NCBI GenBank assembly: GCA_020351995.1
Contig: CP070674.1
Span: 2,118,667 to 2,182,666 of the forward strand
Reading direction: 5' to 3'
Length of the DNA: 64,000 bases
Source: Candidatus Zixiibacteriota bacterium
GTDB lineage: Bacteria > Zixibacteria > MSB-5A5 > GN15 > FEB-12
Shown: positions 55,334-60,284 of the stretch, piece by piece
Layout: the number at the start of each line of letters is the position of its first letter
Numbering within the stretch: position 1 is the first letter of the stretch
Program-made: the position numbers and the translations under genes
Notes under the pieces: generated by a model
The model's input: the letters and a program-made list of their open reading frames with translations, nothing else
The model's database searches: none
Told to the model about the DNA's origin: nothing

Positions 55334-55361
55334 TTGACAACAGCCCATAAAACGGTATCTT
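55334..55361 (+). promoter_or_regulatory. Candidate promoter of the radical SAM peptide locus
   Basis: A perfect -35 TTGACA (55334-55339) with TATCTT (55356-55361) after 16 bases; TATAAA also lies slightly downstream. It is about 85 bases before the start of the first maturase gene and separates it from mnmA. Confidence 0.5.
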
Positions 55362-55445
55362 TATAAAATAGAGCTCTAAGGACCGCATCGTTGCGCAAAC
55401 AACACTAACTTCACTGTACAAAAATCCTCATACGAAAGATGCCAG

Positions 55446-56774
55446 GTGCAAGCCTCTCGCTTTAATAAAACCGTCGATCTTGAAAACGGCAGTAAGCTTC
55501 TCTTTAACGCCACCACCGGTGCCATTGCCGAACTGCCGCCGGATATGTACTCGCCGATACGCAGGCTGATAGAATTACCCGATTCAGCCCAGACGGCCGA
55601 AGACAAAGAGCAAGTCGATCACTTACACTACGGTGGCTTTCTCGTTGAAAAAGAACCCGGCGAATTGACCCAGCTTAAGGTCGAATACGGAGACCAGCGC
55701 TTTGGCGGCTCCATTTTCACCCTGGGCATCGTCCCGACCCTAGAGTGTAACCTTGCCTGTTCTTACTGCGCCGGCCGAAAAAACCCGGGCCGCATGACCC
55801 GTCATGTGGAGAAAGCCTTGCTCCAATGGGCCGCCCGGTACATCAGGAAGGCCGACGAAACCCGGATAACCTGGTACGGGGGAGAGCCGCTTCTTTGTGT
55901 TGATACGATTGAACGTATCCAACAGGGCTTTGCCGAAATGGCAAGCGGATATAAGGCAACCCTGGCGGGCAGTACTATTCTCACCAATGGATACCTTTTA
56001 AGTGGTGATATGGCTCGTCGTCTGAAATCCGCCGGGGTAATGTCGGCTCAGGTAACACTTGACGGCTCACTGGAGAAACACGACTCCTGTCGCCCGGATT
56101 CAGACGGTAAACCTACTTTTGACAGAATTATTGACAACATTTGCGAAGCCGCCAAAGATCTTGACGTTGTCGTTCGCGTAAACGTCCATGACGGTGATAT
56201 GACCACCGCCAGAGAGGCCGTGGAGATGCTTGATCAGAAGGATATCCTCTCAAAAGTCGGGTTCTATTTTGGGGAAGCCACCGGGGGATGCGAGGTCTGC
56301 TCGGATGTTACCGGTCGATGCCGCCTGAGTGAGTCGCATGCTCAGGCGCAACTGGCGATATACCGGGCGCTTGCCAGTAACACTAACTGCCGCATGGACT
56401 TCCCGTATCTGACCCCGGGTTCACGATGCGGGTCAACCCGGTCCAATTCGTTTCAGGTGGCCCCGTCCGGCTATCTATTCAAGTGTCAGCATCAAGTCTC
56501 CCCCAGGGTAGACAGTTCGGTGGGAAGTATCTTCTCCGATCAGGTTGAGGACTTCCAGCAATCCAACCAATGGGTTTTTGCCCGCCACGACCCGCTCGGC
56601 AGCTCCAAGTGTCTTGAGTGCGATATACTGCCGGTTTGTATGGGAGGCTGTCCTCGCGAGGCGAAGAAAGAACACAACGAAATCCAATATAAATGCAGTC
56701 CACTGAAAGACATCATGGGAGAGCTTCTTGTACTTAGATACCTTTACGAAGTAGGAGAGGAGGTGACCAGTTGA
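55446..56774 (+). CDS. Radical SAM/SPASM peptide maturase A
   Basis: 442 residues from a GTG. An N-terminal segment (about 1-90) containing NATTGAIAELPPDMY resembles the leader-binding region found on many peptide maturases. The radical SAM cluster site is CNLACSYC (C101, C105, C108), with WYGGEP near 144. The C-terminal SPASM domain has the full seven-cysteine pattern: C328-x13-G-x4-C347, then CLECDILPVCMGGC (C389-C402) and C417. Three further cysteines lie at 282, 285 and 292. Such enzymes install carbon-sulfur, carbon-carbon or ether crosslinks in ribosomal peptides. Its stop codon overlaps the start of the first peptide gene. Confidence 0.9.
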   Translation: MQASRFNKTVDLENGSKLLFNATTGAIAELPPDMYSPIRRLIELPDSAQTAEDKEQVDHLHYGGFLVEKEPGELTQLKVEYGDQRFGGSIFTLGIVPTLECNLACSYCAGRKNPGRMTRHVEKALLQWAARYIRKADETRITWYGGEPLLCVDTIERIQQGFAEMASGYKATLAGSTILTNGYLLSGDMARRLKSAGVMSAQVTLDGSLEKHDSCRPDSDGKPTFDRIIDNICEAAKDLDVVVRVNVHDGDMTTAREAVEMLDQKDILSKVGFYFGEATGGCEVCSDVTGRCRLSESHAQAQLAIYRALASNTNCRMDFPYLTPGSRCGSTRSNSFQVAPSGYLFKCQHQVSPRVDSSVGSIFSDQVEDFQQSNQWVFARHDPLGSSKCLECDILPVCMGGCPREAKKEHNEIQYKCSPLKDIMGELLVLRYLYEVGEEVTS

Positions 56775-56887
56775 TCTTTATCGTTCATCCGACGCGCTCG
56801 GCGCAGAAACCGTGTGGGCTGAAATTGGGACCGTGCCCGAAGAAGGCAATATCCATTCTTCCGCCGATGTACATGGCTTCCCCGTAA
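56771..56887 (+). CDS. Candidate RiPP precursor peptide 1 (38 aa)
   Basis: Starts with TTG overlapping the maturase A stop (TTGA), 7 bases after GAGAGGAGG. The product begins MIFIVHPTRSAQ, has cysteines at 15 and 22 (KPCGLKLGPCPKK) and ends ISILPPMYMASP. It is a close paralogue of peptide 2: in the first 11 codons they differ at five codons, four synonymously and one Ile/Val. That shows selection on the protein. The maturase next to it is the likely modifying enzyme. The family is not recognised. Confidence 0.75.
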   Translation: MIFIVHPTRSAQKPCGLKLGPCPKKAISILPPMYMASP

Positions 56888-56904
56888 TTCGGGCGCGCCT
56901 GTTA

Positions 56905-56946
56905 GTCTGGAATCAATGCTCTTAATATAATAGGCAAATTCCAGAC
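56905..56946 (+). other. Hairpin after peptide 1 gene
   Basis: GTCTGGAAT pairs perfectly with ATTCCAGAC over a 24-base loop, starting 17 bases after the peptide 1 stop. The same stem recurs after peptide 2 with base changes that keep pairing. Confidence 0.6.
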
Positions 56947-57002
56947 ACATGGAGTTATGCTGTGCTCGCAGTACCTTTTAAAATCTGAGAGGAGGTGACC
57001 AG

Positions 57003-57137
57003 TTGATCTTTGTCGTTCACCCGACTCGTTCGGCCTCCGGCGACTGCAGTCAAGTAGGACCGTGTTCGCCGAAGTACCGTCCGTGCAGGACGAAGGCGAT
57101 TTATATTCTGCCGCCGATGTATATAGGTCCGCAGTAA
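57003..57137 (+). CDS. Candidate RiPP precursor peptide 2 (44 aa)
   Basis: TTG start after GAGAGGAGGTGA. The product begins MIFVVHPTRSAS, has cysteines at 15, 21 and 28 (GPCSPKYRPC) and ends AIYILPPMYIGPQ. It sits exactly 232 bases downstream of peptide 1 as the second copy of a duplicated unit. Compared with peptide 1, the two ends are conserved and the middle is lengthened by six residues, the pattern expected for a leader, a variable core and a conserved tail. Confidence 0.75.
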   Translation: MIFVVHPTRSASGDCSQVGPCSPKYRPCRTKAIYILPPMYIGPQ

Positions 57138-57154
57138 TTCAGGTGTACCCGTCA

Positions 57155-57194
57155 GTTTGGGATCAATGTTCGGACAAATAGGCAAATTCCAGAC
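57155..57194 (+). other. Hairpin after peptide 2 gene
   Basis: GTTTGGGAT pairs with ATTCCAGAC using two G-U pairs at the positions that differ from the first copy (57155-57163 with 57186-57194). Confidence 0.6.
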
Positions 57195-57250
57195 GCATGG
57201 AGTTTTGCTGTGTTCGCAGTACCTTTTAGCATCTGAGAGGAGGTGAATCC

Positions 57251-57388
57251 GTGAAATTCATCGTACCGCCCACCAAGGGAGGCAACGGGCCGAAATGCCC
57301 GCCGAAGACAAACCCCTGCGAAGTTGTCTGTTCGACTTTTTGCACCACATTATGCAAGATATTCTTCCCTATTATCCCGCCGTGGTAA
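57251..57388 (+). CDS. Candidate RiPP precursor peptide 3 (45 aa)
   Basis: GTG start after GAGAGGAGGTGA. The product begins MKFIVPPTKGGNGP and has cysteines at 16, 23, 27, 31 and 35, the last four as CEVVCSTFCTTLC (CxxxCxxxCxxxC). It ends KIFFPIIPPW. Its first ten codons differ from those of peptide 5 at five positions, all synonymous. The evenly spaced cysteine ladder resembles cores modified by radical SAM thioether-forming enzymes, such as SCIFF peptides, though the leader is unrelated to those. Confidence 0.78.
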   Translation: MKFIVPPTKGGNGPKCPPKTNPCEVVCSTFCTTLCKIFFPIIPPW

Positions 57389-57420
57389 TAGTCTGAAGTA
57401 TTTCTCTGGGAGTTTGCGTG

Positions 57421-57464
57421 GGAGACGTTGGCGCACCGAAAAACCGGCGTCTCCTGATTCTTTT
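57421..57464 (+). terminator. Terminator-like hairpin after peptide 3
   Basis: GGAGACG and CGTCTCC (57421-57427 with 57448-57454), followed by TGATTCTTTT. Similar hairpins follow peptides 4 and 5. Confidence 0.65.
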
Positions 57465-57491
57465 ACGGCCTCCGGATCGTGCATAATCATC

Positions 57492-57520
57492 TTGACCTTG
57501 AAGGCTTGTGGCAATATGTT
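57492..57520 (+). promoter_or_regulatory. Candidate promoter for peptide 4
   Basis: TTGACC (57492-57497) and TATGTT (57515-57520) with the ideal 17-base spacing, after the peptide 3 hairpin. Confidence 0.55.
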
Positions 57521-57723
57521 AACAATGATATATCGTCCGCGGCGAGGTATATCAGAAAACTAATGCGGCATCCTGGCGTCAATCATTGAACCCTCACAGC
57601 ATTAACGATGACATTTGACTTCCGGATATTGTGCTGAGATTGCCCCGAGTTTTATCGGGGTCATCTCGACAATGGCTCGATACTCTATTTGACTCGCAGT
57701 CGGCGAGAGGAGGCACCTGAACG

Positions 57724-57861
57724 CTGTTTATCGTACCGCCCGTTTTTTCGGGGAAAAAGGGACCATGTCCGGATAAAGTCTGGCCGTGCGGAATCCTGTG
57801 CGCGACCTTTTGCAGTGATAACTGCAAGGTGGTGTTTGTAATCATCCCGCCCAAGCCATAA
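57724..57861 (+). CDS. Candidate RiPP precursor peptide 4 (45 aa, unusual start)
   Basis: From a CTG at 57724 (or ACG at 57721); the frame is closed by TGA just upstream, so no ATG, GTG or TTG can serve. GAGAGGAGG lies 10 bases before the CTG. The product is MFIVPPVFSGKKGPCP, then PCGILCATFCSDNCK and a hydrophobic end VVFVIIPPKP. Cysteines at 15, 22, 26, 30 and 34 have exactly the spacing of peptide 3. Either a rare start codon is used or this copy has lost its start and is silent. Confidence 0.6.
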   Translation: MFIVPPVFSGKKGPCPDKVWPCGILCATFCSDNCKVVFVIIPPKP

Positions 57862-57885
57862 ATCAGGTAGACCTTGGTATTGAGT

Positions 57886-57929
57886 GAGAGGCGCATATCC
57901 GAAGTGGAATCTGCGTCTCCCTTGTTTTT
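57886..57929 (+). terminator. Terminator-like hairpin after peptide 4
   Basis: GAGA and CGCA pair with TGCG and TCTC around a bulge and an inner TCC/GGA stem, followed by CCCTTGTTTTTG. Confidence 0.6.
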
Positions 57930-57963
57930 GCCCGTTGACCAATTTTGCGTCGACATATCGAAC

Positions 57964-57992
57964 TTGACGAAAATCGAATCCAACCGTATTAT
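57964..57992 (+). promoter_or_regulatory. Candidate promoter for peptide 5
   Basis: TTGACG (57964-57969) and TATTAT (57987-57992), each one base from consensus, with the ideal 17-base spacing. Confidence 0.65.
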
Positions 57993-58166
57993 TATTGTTA
58001 AAGCACGCTCATTTTGTGAGCGCGCTCATGTGAGTGTAGAACCTGACGGTTTCATGTCTGAAACTTCCGGGACCCGTATATTAGTCCGAAATGCGTGCGT
58101 ATAGCATGATCTAAAGAAACCGCTAAACCTTTATCCGCGAGACAACAGACGAGAGGAGGTGAACCT

Positions 58167-58265
58167 GTGAAGTTTATCGTTCCACCCACCAAGGGCAAGA
58201 ACAAACCGTGCCCGACTTTTTGCCCGCGCTTGATTTACTTGATTAAATCCCCGGTTCTGCCGTAA
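58167..58265 (+). CDS. Candidate RiPP precursor peptide 5 (32 aa)
   Basis: GTG start after GAGAGGAGGTGA. The product begins MKFIVPPTKGKNK, has cysteines at 15 and 19 (PCPTFCPR) and ends YLIKSPVLP. It is the shortest member and keeps a single CxxxC step with the TFC tripeptide seen in peptides 3 and 4. The codons of its first block differ from those of peptide 3 only synonymously. It has its own promoter and a strong 3' hairpin and lies just before maturase B. Confidence 0.75.
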   Translation: MKFIVPPTKGKNKPCPTFCPRLIYLIKSPVLP

Positions 58266-58290
58266 TTGTAAGTAACGCAAAGTGTCTTAA

Positions 58291-58329
58291 GGGAGACGCG
58301 GCTATATCGACCCGGCTGCGTTTCCCTTC
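58291..58329 (+). terminator. Terminator-like hairpin after peptide 5
   Basis: GGGAGACGCGGCT pairs with GGCTGCGTTTCCC over 13 positions, including three G-U pairs. The following U-run is short (TTCT), so read-through into maturase B is likely. Confidence 0.6.
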
Positions 58330-58359
58330 TGAAAAATAGTGCAGTATTAAGATCGACCT

Positions 58360-59382
58360 ATGGAGCAACAAGACCAAGCCCGTTCTGCGGGTTGGGGAAT
58401 AACCCGCCGATGTAACCTGTCCTGTCCGCACTGCTATAGTGCCGCCTGGAAATCTTCCAAGGACGAGCTCTCCACCGACGAATGTCGTCAGGTCATAGAC
58501 ACCATGCCTGAGTTGGGGGTGGACACAATCGGGTGGACGGGTGGCGAGCCGCTTATCCGCAAAGATCTCGAGGAGCTCATTACTTATGCGCATTCGCTCG
58601 GTATCGATTCGGGTATAACCACTAACGGCATCCTGCTAACCCAAAAGCGAGTAGATAGTATCGCCAAAGCCGGCGTAAACTCTTTCCAGATTAGTCTCGA
58701 CGGTTCTACTGCGGAGCGAAATCGCGACATCCGCGGCGCCCGGCTGAAAGATTTCGAAATTATCATCAATGGCATTAAGATGTCACTTCAGGCCGGGCTG
58801 CCGGTCTATATGGCAATGATTGTCGGGCTGGCGACTCTGGATGATGTCCTTCCATATATCGATTTGGCGCGCGAGCTGGGCGTTACGTCGGTCAGGTTCT
58901 GTGGCTTCGTGCCGCACGGCAGCGCTACCGACGAAGCGGTCAGGAAGCGGCTGGACTACTCGGATCAACCGGAGAAACTCGCCGAGCTGGTTGACCAGCT
59001 TCTGGATATTGAGTCGCCCAAGCTCATTCTCGACCCTGCCCATGGTCCTCTGCCACCGTCCTACGAATTCCACAAGTGCATTGCCGGTGTTGGAACTTTC
59101 TATATATCTGACAACGGCAATGTCTATCCATGCACCGGGTTGCTGGGTGAGCGGTTCCTGGTTGACAATGTCCGAAACCGCCCGCTGCCGGAAATCATCA
59201 GAGATCCCAAGATGACTGAAATGGTTTCGTACGACCGCAATAACATCCACGGCCATTGCCGCGAATGTCCTTATTTCCGCGTTTGTCGGGGGGCCTGTCG
59301 CGGCGCCGTCTATGCCCACACCGGCGACCTCGACGCTTCCTTCCCGGTATGTCTTTTCAGAGCTTCGCAGAATCTTCCCTGA
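58360..59382 (+). CDS. Radical SAM/SPASM peptide maturase B
   Basis: 340 residues. The radical SAM site CNLSCPHCY (C18, C22, C25) lies at the very N-terminus, followed by GWTGGEPL and ISLDGST. The C-terminal SPASM set is complete: CIAGVGTFYISDNGNVYPC, then CRECPYFRVCRGAC and a last cysteine in FPVC. It is of the PqqE/AhbD/NirJ type in architecture. Unlike maturase A it has no N-terminal extension for leader binding. Its place immediately after the five peptide genes suggests a second modification step on them, though a separate role (for example heme or cofactor synthesis) is possible. Confidence 0.88.
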   Translation: MEQQDQARSAGWGITRRCNLSCPHCYSAAWKSSKDELSTDECRQVIDTMPELGVDTIGWTGGEPLIRKDLEELITYAHSLGIDSGITTNGILLTQKRVDSIAKAGVNSFQISLDGSTAERNRDIRGARLKDFEIIINGIKMSLQAGLPVYMAMIVGLATLDDVLPYIDLARELGVTSVRFCGFVPHGSATDEAVRKRLDYSDQPEKLAELVDQLLDIESPKLILDPAHGPLPPSYEFHKCIAGVGTFYISDNGNVYPCTGLLGERFLVDNVRNRPLPEIIRDPKMTEMVSYDRNNIHGHCRECPYFRVCRGACRGAVYAHTGDLDASFPVCLFRASQNLP

Positions 59383-59415
59383 AAGCCGATCGACAGCTGA
59401 CATCCAAAAATATCG

Positions 59416-59446
59416 TTGACCTTGGCCATTTGCGCCTCAATATTGT
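59416..59446 (+). promoter_or_regulatory. Candidate promoter of the UPF0173 gene
   Basis: TTGACC (59416-59421) and TATTGT (59441-59446) or overlapping AATATT, spaced 17-19 bases, about 40 bases upstream of the start. Confidence 0.35.
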
Positions 59447-59485
59447 ATTTTGCTGCGTCAATAACAAAAATCAAGGAGTGAAAAT

Positions 59486-60163
59486 ATGCCGGAAGTCAAA
59501 TTTCTAGGTCATTCCTGTGTGACAATCACGGAAGGAGCGCACAAGCTCGTCATTGATCCGTTTATTTCTGACAATCCCAAAGCGCCCGTCAAGGCGGATG
59601 ATATCGATGCCAATTATGTGCTGCTTACCCACGGCCACGGAGATCACGTTGGCGACGCGATCACGATCGCCAAGCGCAACAAGGCCACGGTCATCGCCAA
59701 TTTCGAACTCGCCAGTCTTTGCGCCAGCCAGGGAGTCGACATACATCCCCTGCACATCGGAGGTTCACATAAGTTTGATTTTGGCCGGGTAAAGCTTACC
59801 ATTGCTCATCACGGCGGTGGATACGGCCCTGATGCGTCCCGATATACCGGCCCAGCCTGTGGTTTCCTCGTGACTATCGGTGGCGTTACCGTTTATCATT
59901 CCGGTGATACCGGCCTGTTTTATGATATGAAGCTGATCGGCGAAATGAACCGCATCGACCTGGCCTTTCTGCCTATCGGTGACAACTTCACTATGGGGGT
60001 TGATGACGCCGTCAAGGCCGTCGAATTTCTTAAACCTGCCAAGGTGGTGCCCATCCACTACGACACCTGGGATATCATTGCCGAAGACCCCAAGCGATTT
60101 GCCGAAAAGGTATCGGGGTCCGAGGTCGTCGTTCTCCAACCTGGCCAGGGTCTCAAGCTTTAG
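59486..60163 (+). CDS. UPF0173 metal-dependent hydrolase
   Basis: 225 residues of the metallo-beta-lactamase fold, UlaG-like branch. Metal ligands are visible in FLGHSCV, LLTHGHGDHVGD, IAHHGGGYG, YHSGDTG and VPIHYDTW. The natural substrate of this widespread family is not known. The ribosome site AAGGAG is good, and a strong terminator follows. It lies next to the peptide locus but appears to have its own promoter, so a link is only positional. Confidence 0.93.
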   Translation: MPEVKFLGHSCVTITEGAHKLVIDPFISDNPKAPVKADDIDANYVLLTHGHGDHVGDAITIAKRNKATVIANFELASLCASQGVDIHPLHIGGSHKFDFGRVKLTIAHHGGGYGPDASRYTGPACGFLVTIGGVTVYHSGDTGLFYDMKLIGEMNRIDLAFLPIGDNFTMGVDDAVKAVEFLKPAKVVPIHYDTWDIIAEDPKRFAEKVSGSEVVVLQPGQGLKL

Positions 60164-60186
60164 TCCATACCAATCAAGAGCTTCGT

Positions 60187-60218
60187 CAGAAAGGGGCCCG
60201 TGCCCCTTTCTGATTTTA
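60187..60218 (+). terminator. Intrinsic terminator of the UPF0173 gene
   Basis: A perfect 11-base stem, CAGAAAGGGGC and GCCCCTTTCTG, with loop CCGT, followed by ATTTTAAT. Confidence 0.88.
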
Positions 60219-60284
60219 ATTGCTTCCCGATAGTTTTCATGCTAACATTTCAATCTAACCTGACACGAAGGACTATAAGAGTAT

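Larger units (their letters stand above)
57389..57723. other. 335-base gap between peptide genes 3 and 4
   Basis: It holds a 3' hairpin (57421-57454), a promoter (57492-57520), and a second hairpin without U-run (GAGAT and CCCCGA pairing with TCGGGG and ATCTC, 57636-57667) in the presumed leader of peptide 4. The Shine-Dalgarno GAGAGGAGG lies at 57705-57713. Confidence 0.55.
57862..58166. other. 305-base gap between peptide genes 4 and 5
   Basis: It contains the peptide 4 terminator-like hairpin (57886-57919), the promoter for peptide 5 (57964-57992), a GAGCGCGCTC palindrome (58018-58027) and a leader region ending in GAGAGGAGGTGA. No other gene is seen. Confidence 0.55.

Noticed and set aside
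56744-57185. Two antisense frames (- strand) opposite peptides 1 and 2 that resemble each other
   Set aside because: Their similarity is a by-product of the tandem duplication. Ribosome sites, shared ends and synonymous third-base changes all fit the plus-strand frames.
57594-57983. 129-codon minus-strand frame across peptide 4
   Set aside because: No ribosome site or family resemblance, and it runs through the hairpins and the peptide 4 gene.
56755-58265. Regularly spaced repeats as a CRISPR array
   Set aside because: The repeats are coding leaders, ribosome sites and hairpins at 232-473 base spacing, not short palindromic repeats with equal spacers; no cas genes are present.
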